DNA of 64,000 nt, from assembly GCA_020161575.1 (NCBI GenBank), contig JAIUNR010000002.1:1-64000 (forward strand), given 5' to 3'. A model generated the notes under the pieces. That model ran no database searches, was not told where the DNA came from, and worked only from the letters and a program-made list of their open reading frames with translations. The DNA is from Pseudomonadota bacterium (GTDB lineage Bacteria > Pseudomonadota > Alphaproteobacteria > Rhizobiales > Beijerinckiaceae). Below are positions 27,581 to 36,527 of the stretch, in pieces; positions within the stretch are counted from its first letter, which is position 1; each line of letters starts with the position of its first letter. The position numbers were made by a program, and so were the translations under genes.

Positions 27581-29331
27581 GGGGTATCCTTGGCCGATGC
27601 CTGGGCACGGCCATCCGTGATCTGTTGCGGCTTATAGGCGGTAATCCTGTCAAGAATCTGGTCGCGTTCGCCGAAGGCATGGACCGTGCCCGCATTGAGG
27701 ACGAGAACCTGATCGCAATAGCTCAGCATGTTCATGCGATGCGTGATCAGGATGACGATGGCGCCAACGGCCTTCAGCCTTGCAATGGCGGAAACCAGAT
27801 GCTGCTCCCCGCCGGCATCGATATTCGAATTCGGTTCGTCCAGCACCACCAGCCGCGGATCGCCGTAAAGCGCCCGCGCGAGGGCTATCCGCTGGCGCTG
27901 GCCGCCGGAAAGGGTGCGCCCTTCCGGCCCCACCCTCGTATTGAGGCCATCGGGCAATTTGGCGATGATGTCGAGAATGCCGGCATCCTTCACGGCCTGC
28001 ACCAGCCGCCCCGAATTCTCGCTCGTGATCACCTCGAACCGCGCGATATTCTCCGCCAGTGTTCCTGTCAGCAGCTCGATATCCTGCGGCACATACCCGA
28101 CGAAGCGGCCAAGTTCGTCCTGATTCCAGTGGGAAATCTCGTGATGATCGATCTGGATCGAGCCGCGCAGCAGCGGCCAGGCGCCGATCAATGCGCGCGC
28201 CAGCGTGGATTTGCCGGCGCCGCTCGCGCCCACCACGCCGACCACGCTGCCCGGCGCGGCGGCGAAGGAGACATCCTGAATGATCGGCGCTTCCTGGTTC
28301 TGCGCGGCCACGGCGATGCGCGAGACCACCAGCGGGCCATCAGGGCGCGGCAGCGAAACCTTGGCGATGGCGCTGCTGTCCTTGCCCAGCAGGGCGTCGA
28401 TCCGATCCGCCGAGAGCTTCACATTCCACAGGCTGCGCCAGGAATTGGCGATCGCATCAACCGGCGCGATGACCCGCATCACCAGAAGACTCGCCGCGAA
28501 AATCATGCCGCCGGTAATCAGCTCCGCCAGATAGAGCCCCGTGGCGATCGCCAGAACAAGAGGCATGTACAGATGCCGCAGAAGGTTGAGCGGGCGGGTG
28601 AAAAGCGCCGTCTTGGTAACCGCGCTCTGGTTCCAGCCCAGAGCGTCGACCTGAAGCCGCCGCCAGCGATCGACCATACGCGGCAGCATGCCCATGACGC
28701 GGATCGCCTCGCCATTGCCGTTCCCGTTGAGTGTTCGGCTGAATTCCGACGCCCGGTTCGAGGCTTGGAGGAACCGCACCGTATCCTCCTGCGCGGCACG
28801 CTGGCTGAACAGGCTGAGCGCGACCGATATGCCGGTAAGCACCAGTACCGTGGCTCCGAGCAGGGGATGCATCAGGAAAGCGACGATCACCACCAAGGGC
28901 ACGAAAGCCGCGTCGAGAAGCTGGATCATCAGGTTTCCGCCGAGAAACTCCCGGATATTGCCCAGATCCTGCATCACCAGCGCGGATTGCTGCGGCGGAA
29001 TGATATTGGGATAGCGGATCAGTGTCTCGAGCGCGCGCCGGCTGATCTTGTCGTCGAGGCCGAAGGCCACACGCCGCAGGATATTGAGCCGGGTATCCTC
29101 AAGCACCACCCAGATCAGGGTGAGGAAGAACACGATCAGGCACAGCCCTATAAGCGTGTAGACATTCCGGCTCGTCATCACCCGCTCGAAAACCTGGAGC
29201 ATGAAGAAGGTCGGCACCAGCGTGAGAAACGAAATGATCGCGGTAAAAAAGAGCAAGGATTTGAATGCCGGCATAAATTCCAGCATTTCATGCAGCAGAT
29301 GGCTGTAGCGGGTCTGGGCGAAGAATCTCAT
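27577..29331 (-). CDS. PrsD/PrtD-type type I secretion ABC exporter (second system)
   Basis: The 584-residue permease-ATPase has six membrane helices in about 20-320 and a C-terminal ATPase domain. Walker A is VVGASGAGKSTLA, the signature LSGGQ follows in GRTLSGGQRQRIALARAL, and Walker B is LVVLDEPNSNID. It lacks the N-terminal C39-like domain of the first exporter, which places it with the PrtD/PrsD group that secretes RTX proteases, lipases and glycanases. It is the first gene of an apparent operon running through the adaptor, the two spike-like genes and rmlCBDA. No TolC gene accompanies it. Confidence 0.93.
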   Translation of the reverse strand: MRFFAQTRYSHLLHEMLEFMPAFKSLLFFTAIISFLTLVPTFFMLQVFERVMTSRNVYTLIGLCLIVFFLTLIWVVLEDTRLNILRRVAFGLDDKISRRALETLIRYPNIIPPQQSALVMQDLGNIREFLGGNLMIQLLDAAFVPLVVIVAFLMHPLLGATVLVLTGISVALSLFSQRAAQEDTVRFLQASNRASEFSRTLNGNGNGEAIRVMGMLPRMVDRWRRLQVDALGWNQSAVTKTALFTRPLNLLRHLYMPLVLAIATGLYLAELITGGMIFAASLLVMRVIAPVDAIANSWRSLWNVKLSADRIDALLGKDSSAIAKVSLPRPDGPLVVSRIAVAAQNQEAPIIQDVSFAAAPGSVVGVVGASGAGKSTLARALIGAWPLLRGSIQIDHHEISHWNQDELGRFVGYVPQDIELLTGTLAENIARFEVITSENSGRLVQAVKDAGILDIIAKLPDGLNTRVGPEGRTLSGGQRQRIALARALYGDPRLVVLDEPNSNIDAGGEQHLVSAIARLKAVGAIVILITHRMNMLSYCDQVLVLNAGTVHAFGERDQILDRITAYKPQQITDGRAQASAKDTP

Positions 29332-29627
29332 TCAAGGGTCCGGGTTACTTCTGGGCCTCGGGCGCGCCCGGCGGGCCCGAAAGCGGCGTTACCAGCAGAA
29401 GGGGCCTTTCGCCCTCAGGATCCGCTCCTCGTTTTGCCCTCTGAGGGGGACGGCGCATCGCGGTCGGCCATCATGCCCGCTCTATACCGGCTCTGCGCGC
29501 GATCCCCAACACAATTTCTTCGCGCTGCCCGGAGGCGATTACCCTTGCCTTCGCGCGGCGAACACTCCATGAATCCGCCCGCCGACGAGCGTTTGTTCGA
29601 TTTCGAAAGGCCTTTCTACCGTTGCAG

Positions 29628-30275
29628 ATGATTGCCGCCTCCCCCCTTGTGGCCGCCAGCTCCGCCCGTTCCATCCTGCATGTCGGATGCGGACCGAAAG
29701 GCCCGAGACAGCTTCACTCCCTCTTTCGCGATACGACACGCTGGCGTGAAATCCGCCTTGATGTCGATCCCCAGGTAGAGCCGGACATCCAGTGCTCGAC
29801 AGTGGATATGCGCGCGCATGTACCCGATGCCAGCGTCGATGCTGTCTGGTCCTCGCATAACATGGAGCATCTCTTCGATCATGAGGTGCCGCTGGCGCTG
29901 GCGGAATTCCGCCGTGTTCTCAAACCATCCGGCTTTGTGCTGATCCGCTGCCCGGATCTTACCGCGATCCTCAAGGCGATCGAGAAAACGGGGCTCGAAA
30001 ACCCAGCCTATATGTCCCCTGCGGGGCCGATCACCCCGCTCGACATGCTCTACGGCCATCGCCCCTCCATCGCGCGCGGCAATCATTACATGGCGCATCA
30101 CACGGCCTTCACCGATATGCGGCTTGCGCGGCTGCTGATGGAAGCCGGCTTTCCCGAAGTACGCACCAGGACGGATTCGGGCTTCGACCTCTGGGCGGTG
30201 GCCTTCGGGCCGGAAGCCGATGTCGGCGCAAGCCTGCTCGAGTTCATGAGCCATGAACTGAGCTTCCTCGAATGA
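29628..30275 (+). CDS. Class I SAM-dependent methyltransferase
   Basis: The 215-residue protein has a Rossmann methyltransferase fold. Motif I is ILHVGCGPKG, the acidic end of strand 2 is LDVDP, and motif IV is VDAVWSSHNMEHLFDHE, followed by ALAEFRRVLKPSGFVLIRCPD. The family is often found in polysaccharide clusters, where members methylate sugars or cap a chain; the substrate is not evident. The ATG at 29628 is preferred to the in-frame TTG two codons earlier. The next gene overlaps its end by 4 bases (ATGA), so the two act together. Confidence 0.85.
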   Translation: MIAASPLVAASSARSILHVGCGPKGPRQLHSLFRDTTRWREIRLDVDPQVEPDIQCSTVDMRAHVPDASVDAVWSSHNMEHLFDHEVPLALAEFRRVLKPSGFVLIRCPDLTAILKAIEKTGLENPAYMSPAGPITPLDMLYGHRPSIARGNHYMAHHTAFTDMRLARLLMEAGFPEVRTRTDSGFDLWAVAFGPEADVGASLLEFMSHELSFLE

Positions 30276-32509
30276 TGCGCCCTCCCGGCGAATCGCGGGA
30301 AGGGAATCTGACGGCTGAAACCTATCTCGCACGCCTGATGGCCGAAGCGCGCGCCGTGACGCATGGCGGTGATCCGGCCTCGGCTTGGCGCGCGGCGGAT
30401 CGGCTGGTGCGTATCGATGGGGGGCGCGAGGCGGGGCCGCTGGTGATGCGCGCCGGGGCAGCCGCTGCATTGGGCGATATCGAGACCGCGCGTTCGGATC
30501 TTGCCGCCGCCTTCGATATCGACCCGAGCGACGCCGCGCTCGCGGCTTCCGCCCTGCGCCTCGACGGCCCCGAGCGCCAGCGCCGCATCGTGCATCTGCT
30601 GCGTGCAAGGCCGGATCATTCGCTGGCCCTGCGTGAAGCCGCCGCACTCGAAGGGATCACGGCGCTGGTCAGCTGCCATGTCGAGCAGGAGGAAATTCGT
30701 GGCGAAGTCTCCTGGCAGGGCGAAACCGGGCTAGACCTCGTCATCGCATGGGAAAATGGCGAGACGCGGTTGACGCTTTCCGCGCCTCTTTCGGGGAGCG
30801 GTCCCCTTCCCCGAAACGCACGCTTTTCCCTTGCCTGGCCAGCTGATGCGCGATGGGTGCGGATAGAGGCGCCGGGCCCCAAGGCGCTGATCGTCCCCCC
30901 GGCGCTCAATGCGCTGGCACCGCCCGCGCCTCCCATGACCTCGGAGACACCCGCGGTGCCCGGTCTCATGATCGTCGTGCCGGTCTATTCGGACCCGCTC
31001 TCCCTGCGCCGCTGCCTCGCCAGCATCATGCCCGCGCTTACGAGACCGGATATTCGCCTGGTTATCGTGGAAGACGCCGCGCCCGATCCCGAAATCAGCA
31101 AGGTGCTGAAAGATATTGCCCGCGTGCCACGCGTGAGCGTACTGCGCAACGCGGTCAATCTTGGTTTCGCCGGTTCCGCGAACCGCGCCCTGATGCTCCG
31201 GAACCCCGGCGAGGATGCTCTCCTGCTCAATTCCGATGCGACGCTTCCTCCTGATGCGATCGCACGCCTGCGCCGCCTCTCCCGGCTTGAACCCGACATT
31301 GGAACGCTGACGCCCCTTTCGAACAACGGCGAGGAAACCTCGGTGCCGACCCGGTTTCTGCCCAACCCGGAACCCGGCGATGCGCTGCTGGCCTATCTCG
31401 ATGCCTGCGCGCAGCTGGCGAATGGCGATACACTCGTTCCGCTCGTGAACGGGATCGGTTTCTGCCTCTACATGAGCGCGCCCCTGCTCGACCGGATCGG
31501 CGGGTTATCAGGCGAATTCGAGCGCGGTTATTTCGAGGATGTCGAATTGTGCCTGCGCGCGCAGGCCGCGGGATTTCGCAATCTCTGCGCAAGCGGGGTC
31601 TATGTCGCCCATGCCGGTTCGCGCTCCTTCGGCGGCGAGAAACGCGCCTATATCCGGCGCAATCTGGCGCGCCTCAACGCGAGGTTTCCGGCTTACGAAT
31701 CGCAATCACGCGCCTTTTTCGAAGCCGATCCCTTGAAGCAGAAAAACGAAGCGCTTGCGCGGCATTATCTCGCGCAGTTCGACGCGCCGCGCCTGCTGGC
31801 CCTGCCGTCCGATTGCCCCTCTTCCTGCGCGTTCGAGGTGGTCGCGCCCCGTTTCAAAGCGGATTTCATACTCCAGCCCGCGCAGGAGACCGGCGGTTTA
31901 CGTATCAGAAGCGCCGTGGAAGCACGGTCCGGCTTCGAACTTGATCTGACAATTCCTGTTCCGGCGCAGGGCGAGCCAAGTGAGCTTCTCCGCCAGGCCA
32001 TGCCCTACCTCACGAACGGGGAGATCATGATCTTCGATCCGGCGCGCCTAGAGGAAGCCCTGCTCGCCGCGCTGGAGAAAAGCGTGCCGTCGCGCCCGGC
32101 GCGCATTGTGCCTCCCAAGCAGCATACCCGTGATGCAAATTTTGATCCGGCGATGCGCGTTCTTGGCCTTTTCGCGCCGGAGATGAGCGCGCGGACCGCG
32201 GCGGAAATCGCCGCCCTTGCCGCCCTTCTGGACGATGCGGGTGCAGTGACCCGGCTTTTATGCCTTGATCCCGCCCCCCTGCCCCGCGAATTGGCGCTGG
32301 CGGAAAATCCGCGTATCCGCTTCGCCGGCGGCATCGAAAGCGCGGATCTTGCGGCCTATGCGCGCAAGGCGGGCATTGATGCCTTTCTCTTCGTCGATCG
32401 GCATTACGGAGGCTTCGACCCACGGCGGAAGCTGATTGCGCGCCTCGCCCTCGGCCATATCCTTCAGCTGGATAGCTTCTCTCGGTCATCCCCAGGCGGG
32501 ACAAGTTAG
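30272..32509 (+). CDS. Large GT2-family glycosyltransferase
   Basis: The 745-residue protein has an N-terminal helical part resembling TPR-like repeats (about 5-125), a linker with beta strands, and a GT2 domain over about 230-500. GT2 features are GLMIVVPVYSDPLSLRRCLASI, VIVEDAAPDPE, NLGFAGSANRAL, LLLNSDATLPPDAI (DxD-type site), NGIGFCLYMSAPLLDRIGGLS and FERGYFEDVELCLRAQAAGF. The C-terminal 240 residues do not match a family I recognise but end with a Rossmann-like pattern, perhaps a degenerate second transferase. The gene is coupled to the methyltransferase and ends 4 bases inside the convergent GT4 gene. Confidence 0.86.
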   Translation: MMRPPGESREGNLTAETYLARLMAEARAVTHGGDPASAWRAADRLVRIDGGREAGPLVMRAGAAAALGDIETARSDLAAAFDIDPSDAALAASALRLDGPERQRRIVHLLRARPDHSLALREAAALEGITALVSCHVEQEEIRGEVSWQGETGLDLVIAWENGETRLTLSAPLSGSGPLPRNARFSLAWPADARWVRIEAPGPKALIVPPALNALAPPAPPMTSETPAVPGLMIVVPVYSDPLSLRRCLASIMPALTRPDIRLVIVEDAAPDPEISKVLKDIARVPRVSVLRNAVNLGFAGSANRALMLRNPGEDALLLNSDATLPPDAIARLRRLSRLEPDIGTLTPLSNNGEETSVPTRFLPNPEPGDALLAYLDACAQLANGDTLVPLVNGIGFCLYMSAPLLDRIGGLSGEFERGYFEDVELCLRAQAAGFRNLCASGVYVAHAGSRSFGGEKRAYIRRNLARLNARFPAYESQSRAFFEADPLKQKNEALARHYLAQFDAPRLLALPSDCPSSCAFEVVAPRFKADFILQPAQETGGLRIRSAVEARSGFELDLTIPVPAQGEPSELLRQAMPYLTNGEIMIFDPARLEEALLAALEKSVPSRPARIVPPKQHTRDANFDPAMRVLGLFAPEMSARTAAEIAALAALLDDAGAVTRLLCLDPAPLPRELALAENPRIRFAGGIESADLAAYARKAGIDAFLFVDRHYGGFDPRRKLIARLALGHILQLDSFSRSSPGGTS

Positions 32510-33798
32510 CGCGAAATTCGCGCCTGCCGCGCCATGAAGTCATCCTCGACCGTGCGTACAAGGCGGGTCGAGTAGCAATATTCACGCAAAAGCGCGACAT
32601 GCCTCGGCCAACATGATCGGTCGAACGTGTAATTCGCGAGAATCGTCTGGCGCGCTGCCTGCCGCAGCGGCGCATAGCGGTGCGGTTCGGCAAGCGCAGA
32701 TACCACTCTCTCGGCCAGCTGCCTCGGATCGAAGAACGGCACGAGCAACCCGTTCTCGCCGTTGCGGATCACCTCCGCAACCGGCGGCGTATCCGATCCG
32801 ATGACGAGGCATTCGAGCGCCATCGCCTCCAGCATCGACCACGAAAGAACGAAGGGATAAGTCAGATAGACATGCGCGTCCGACCGGCGCAGCAGTGAGA
32901 GGTAATCGTCATAATCGACCTTGCCGACAAAATGCACCCGCCGAAAATCGATGCGATCGCCCAGTTCCTCGAGCATGTAATTGCGCCAGCTCGAGTGATG
33001 TCGCGGCGGCGCCCCATAAGAAACCAGATCGCCCCCGACCAGCACAATCCGCGCTTTGGGCCGATGGCGGAGAATCTCGGGGATCGCCCGCATGAAGATA
33101 TGGAATCCGCGATAGGGTTCCAGATTGCGCGAGACGAAGGTCACCAGCTCGTCTTCCGCGCCGATATCGAGGCTGGAAAGGGTCAGTCTCCGGGCGCCCG
33201 GATGCGGCACCAGTTTTTCCATCTCCAGCCCGTCATGCACGACATGGAGCTTTGGCCGGAATTCCTGCGGAAAAACCGAATGCTGCCAATGGGTTGGTGC
33301 GATGGCGAAGTCGGAATCCACCAGCGAAAGCAAGGTCGTTGCGTTCCGCAAGGATATGCGCACCTCGCCATCCAGCCCAAATTGCTCGAATTCCTTGTCG
33401 AAGCCGACATCGGTACCGCTCGGCGAGTAATAGAACTCGGCGAAACTGCACAGATTGGCATCCGGGAAGAGATTACGCAGCGGCAAAGCCTCGCCCCATC
33501 CCGGATGGACGTAGATCATCTGCGGGTAAAACCCTTCGGAGCGTAGCTGGCTTGCCTCGTAGAGCACCACCTCCGCGCGTCGGCAATCGAGATCGAAACG
33601 CTGAGCGAAAGGGTGCGCCTGGCTGCGTGTCGGCCCCTGCATGGAATAGCGCCGCATATCGACGCCGGGGAGCGAGGGGGCGCTGTTGACCCCGATCGCC
33701 TTCACCCGCACATCGGGCAACTCTGTGAAGCGTTGCGCGAGATGCCGGAACTGCGCCGGGAAGTTATTGTGAACGAAAAGGATATCAATCGGTCTCAT
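32506..33798 (-). CDS. GT4-family glycosyltransferase
   Basis: The 430-residue GT-B protein starts RPIDILFVHNNFPAQFRHLAQ, the N-terminus of a GT4 subgroup common in exopolysaccharide clusters. Further features are YVHPGWGEALPLRNLFPDANL, APTHWQHSVFPQEFR, FVSRNLEPYRGFHIFMRAIPEIL, LVGGD and YPFVLSWSMLEAMALECLVIGSD, with the acidic nucleotide-sugar site. It is the last gene of a three-gene leftward operon. Its start overlaps the stop of the SapC-like gene by 4 bases, which ties glycan synthesis to the SapC pair. Confidence 0.92.
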   Translation of the reverse strand: MRPIDILFVHNNFPAQFRHLAQRFTELPDVRVKAIGVNSAPSLPGVDMRRYSMQGPTRSQAHPFAQRFDLDCRRAEVVLYEASQLRSEGFYPQMIYVHPGWGEALPLRNLFPDANLCSFAEFYYSPSGTDVGFDKEFEQFGLDGEVRISLRNATTLLSLVDSDFAIAPTHWQHSVFPQEFRPKLHVVHDGLEMEKLVPHPGARRLTLSSLDIGAEDELVTFVSRNLEPYRGFHIFMRAIPEILRHRPKARIVLVGGDLVSYGAPPRHHSSWRNYMLEELGDRIDFRRVHFVGKVDYDDYLSLLRRSDAHVYLTYPFVLSWSMLEAMALECLVIGSDTPPVAEVIRNGENGLLVPFFDPRQLAERVVSALAEPHRYAPLRQAARQTILANYTFDRSCWPRHVALLREYCYSTRLVRTVEDDFMARQARISR

Positions 33799-34634
33799 CG
33801 GCGAGGCTCGGCGTTACGCAACAAATCGTCTAGGGAAAACAGGGGGCTCTCGTCGAGGCCGAAATTCTGGCCCAGAATGCTGAATCCATCATGTGCGGGG
33901 GCCGGTTCCGGCCTGAACGCCGTTCTGCCGGCGGATCGGTAACGGCCATCCTCGTCCACGACGCGGCGGGAGAGGTGGCGTAGTGAGAACAGGCATGCCG
34001 CCGCCAGCTCCATCGGCAGCATACCCATCGCCGTCAGGCCGGCGACGCGGGTATTATCCAGTCGGGCGAGACGATCGGCGCTCACCACGAGAAAGCGTTC
34101 ACCGGACTTGTGCGGAAGCTCCTCGAGCGGAACGAGAAGGTCGGCGGCCATGAGCAGGCTCGCCGCGTCGCTCAGGCGGCGCACCCCATATTCCAGCCGT
34201 TTGAGGAGATCCATGATCTGCCGAAAGGCTGGCGAAGGTGTGCCGGGGCTGCTTTCCGCGTGCAGGGTCGCATCGCCGCATAAAGCAGCCAGCATGGGCG
34301 AAAACAGGCATTTTTCCTTGCTGTCCAATCGGAAGGGCAAGGTGCGCAGGGCGATCGGCGCGTAGGGAGCCTGCCAGCGCCCGTCGAGCCCCAGCGGCAG
34401 TGATTTTCCGAATTCAGGATGCAACAGCGCCGAAACCATCGGTCGAGCGGCACTATCGCCGCCGAGATGAATGCCGAGCGGCAGATAATGCGCGAGATGA
34501 AGGATTTCACTATCCGCCACCGGAAGTGCCGTGATCGGCATGAGTGGAAGGTAATGCGTCAGCGGGGTCCACTCGACGCCCGAAAGCCGGTCCAGGGGCA
34601 CGAAGCCCACGCGGTCGGTGAAATCACCGGACAT
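33795..34634 (-). CDS. SapC-related protein (second of tandem pair)
   Basis: The protein of about 279 residues resembles the SapC family (named from a gene beside Campylobacter S-layer genes), whose biochemical role is unresolved. Features are FVPLDRLSGVEWTPLTHYLPL, a conserved hydrophobic patch and PMVSALLHPEFGKSLPLG. The frame extends upstream to 34754, but the ATG at 34634 (MSGDFTDRVGF) is the natural start and overlaps the preceding SapC gene by 11 bases. It has no signal peptide. The two SapC-like proteins are diverged and may form a heteromer. Confidence 0.7.
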   Translation of the reverse strand: MSGDFTDRVGFVPLDRLSGVEWTPLTHYLPLMPITALPVADSEILHLAHYLPLGIHLGGDSAARPMVSALLHPEFGKSLPLGLDGRWQAPYAPIALRTLPFRLDSKEKCLFSPMLAALCGDATLHAESSPGTPSPAFRQIMDLLKRLEYGVRRLSDAASLLMAADLLVPLEELPHKSGERFLVVSADRLARLDNTRVAGLTAMGMLPMELAAACLFSLRHLSRRVVDEDGRYRSAGRTAFRPEPAPAHDGFSILGQNFGLDESPLFSLDDLLRNAEPRR

Positions 34635-35364
34635 CGCCGCGCCCTTCCGGCAAAGCGGCGCGGGATGCCGCCGCCCTGGCATCGGCCAGAAGCCAGTTGA
34701 TGCGAAACAGCGAGGCGCGGTGATAGCCCAGAAGCAAGCCCGCTGAGGCGCCATGCCGTTCGATCAGCCCGAAAAAGGCGGGATCACTCAATCGAGCAGC
34801 AGAAAGCACGAAAAGATCGCTACGCCTGAACTTCTTGCCGCCACCGAGATCGAATTCAAGCGGCCAGGGCTCCAGCAGCCCCGCCTCGGTCAACTCGTCG
34901 CCGAGCGCCTCCGTGGCGGCTGCCTCATAGGCGAGCTGAAGCACGTTCTGCGCGCGCATCTGCGCAGCCTTGGATAGCTTACCGTCATCGAGCACGAGAG
35001 GAGCGCCCATATCCGTCGGCTTGTCCGCAATGGCACGATCAACCCAGATCTCACGCCTGGAAATCGTATCGTTGTTGGGAACGACGAAAGGGTAGCCACG
35101 GATGGCAAGCGGCAACTCCTCGTAGGGCAGAACACGGCGGCAATCCGGACGCAGGCCGAGAAGGGCGACGAGCCGCAGCCTGTCGTCATCGCGGCGCCAG
35201 CAGAGGGGGACATGGCGCGCAAGCGACCCGCCTTCGCTGAAAGTGATCGGGACCGTATCGACTGCCCGGATCGCAGGGTAGGATTCAGGCGCGAAAATGC
35301 GATGGTGACCCCATTCCTCGGTCAGGCGGGCTGGAACCTCGTAGAGCGGATGCCAGAAGGACAT
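34624..35364 (-). CDS. SapC family protein (first of tandem pair)
   Basis: The 246-residue protein matches the SapC pattern better than its partner. It has FAPESYPAIRAVDTVPITFSEGG near the N-terminus, where the family has a proline-rich PIxxxE-type segment. RLVALLGLRPDCRRVLP, GYPFVVPNNDT and LFVLSAARLSDPAFFGLIERHGA follow. No signal peptide or membrane helix is visible. It is first in the operon with a second SapC-like gene and a GT4 gene, and lies next to RTX genes, so a part in secretion or surface anchoring is likely but inferred. No strong ribosome site is visible at the chosen ATG. Confidence 0.75.
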   Translation of the reverse strand: MSFWHPLYEVPARLTEEWGHHRIFAPESYPAIRAVDTVPITFSEGGSLARHVPLCWRRDDDRLRLVALLGLRPDCRRVLPYEELPLAIRGYPFVVPNNDTISRREIWVDRAIADKPTDMGAPLVLDDGKLSKAAQMRAQNVLQLAYEAAATEALGDELTEAGLLEPWPLEFDLGGGKKFRRSDLFVLSAARLSDPAFFGLIERHGASAGLLLGYHRASLFRINWLLADARAAASRAALPEGRGDVR

Positions 35365-35437
35365 GCGTCATGTCTTCGCATAGGGGGAATGAGGTCGCAA
35401 GCGCGGGAAATCCGCCAACGGGAACGCGCTGGACAAG

Positions 35438-35460
35438 AAAAAGGGGCCTTGCGGCCCCTT
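35438..35460 (-). terminator. Rho-independent terminator of the RTX gene
   Basis: A perfect 8-bp stem AAGGGGCC/GGCCCCTT with a TTGC loop is followed, on the minus strand, by T residues. It lies 25 bases after the stop of the RTX gene and is the clearest terminator in the surface region. Confidence 0.85.
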
Positions 35461-35484
35461 CCGTTTTCAACCCGACCGCACCGA

Positions 35485-36507
35485 TCAGTTCGGCGGCGTG
35501 GTCTGGATGTTGATCGTCTCGATCTCGGAGACGACAAGCTTGTTGCCGTCGCTGAAGGTGAGGGTCGTGACGCCGCCCGAGGTCGACGAGGTGTAGGTGA
35601 CACCCGCATTGACGAAGAGGTCGAGCGTATCGGTACCCGAACCGCCGGAGATCGTGTCGACAGCGTTGACACCCGAGAAGGTGTGGGTGAACAGGTCGTT
35701 GCCGGCACCGCCCGAAATGGACGAATGGCCGTTGTCGAAGGAAACCGTGGTGATGCGATCATCGCCCGAACCGGCAATGATCGTATCATTGCCGCCACCA
35801 CCGATTATGGTGTCGTTGCCCGAGCCGGCATCGATGTAATCGGCACCGTCGCCGGTGGAAACGAAATCATTGTCCGCGCCGGCATTGATGCGGTTGTCAC
35901 CGCTGCCGCCCCAGATCGTATCCGCGCCCGAGCCACCCTGGATGGTGTCGTTGCCGTCGCCGGTCATCACGTAATCGTTGCCGGAGCCCGCCTTGATATC
36001 GTTGTCACCGTCACCGGCGAGAACGCGGTCATTGCCCGATCCCGAATCAATGACATCGTCGCCGGTGCCGCTGATGATCGTGTCGTTGCCGTTACCGGAG
36101 TTGACGCGATTGCTGCCGTTGCCGGTGCTGAAATAATCGTTGCTGGCCGCGCCCGTGCTGATGAATACATCATCGCCGTCGCCGGAGAAGGCAGCGTTCG
36201 AACCATTCGAGGTGAAGGTCGCCTCGACATTGTCATCCGTGTCGAAAATCGCGACATGGTTGTTGGTATTGATGGTGAACGGGCCCGAAGGCGCGTCGGA
36301 ATAGAGGGTCACCTCGTCATCCAGAGCCTCGGTCTCGCCCGGCGCAATCGTATCAACACGCACGAGCGTCTCGGCGATGGTGCCCGCATTGAACACGCCG
36401 CGCTGGTTAAGAACGCTCAGGATGTCGCTGATTTCTTCCGAGCTGTAATTGCCATTCGAGGCAAGGACATTTCCCAAGCCCGTTTCCGTATAATCATAAG
36501 TGGCCAT
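35485..36507 (-). CDS. RTX calcium-binding protein
   Basis: The 340-residue protein has a short N-terminal region (about 1-110) and then a run of glycine/aspartate nonapeptides from about 110 to 280 (GDGDDVF, GNGNDTIISGTGDDVIDSG and others), which fold as calcium-binding beta-rolls. The tail (about 285-340) includes SGGSGTDTLDLFVNAG and a threonine-rich strand segment, like RTX export signals. It is small and has no recognised enzymatic domain, so it may be a surface or matrix protein. AGGAGTAA precedes the ATG and a strong terminator follows. It lies 20 bases after the 339-residue gene and probably exits through one of the two type I systems. Confidence 0.88.
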   Translation of the reverse strand: MATYDYTETGLGNVLASNGNYSSEEISDILSVLNQRGVFNAGTIAETLVRVDTIAPGETEALDDEVTLYSDAPSGPFTINTNNHVAIFDTDDNVEATFTSNGSNAAFSGDGDDVFISTGAASNDYFSTGNGSNRVNSGNGNDTIISGTGDDVIDSGSGNDRVLAGDGDNDIKAGSGNDYVMTGDGNDTIQGGSGADTIWGGSGDNRINAGADNDFVSTGDGADYIDAGSGNDTIIGGGGNDTIIAGSGDDRITTVSFDNGHSSISGGAGNDLFTHTFSGVNAVDTISGGSGTDTLDLFVNAGVTYTSSTSGGVTTLTFSDGNKLVVSEIETINIQTTPPN

Positions 36508-36527
36508 CGAATTACTCCTAAGCTTCC

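Noticed and set aside
27532-29631. A 699-codon frame opposite the second ABC exporter
   Set aside because: Antisense shadow with Gln/Arg/His-rich low-complexity translation and no start signal.
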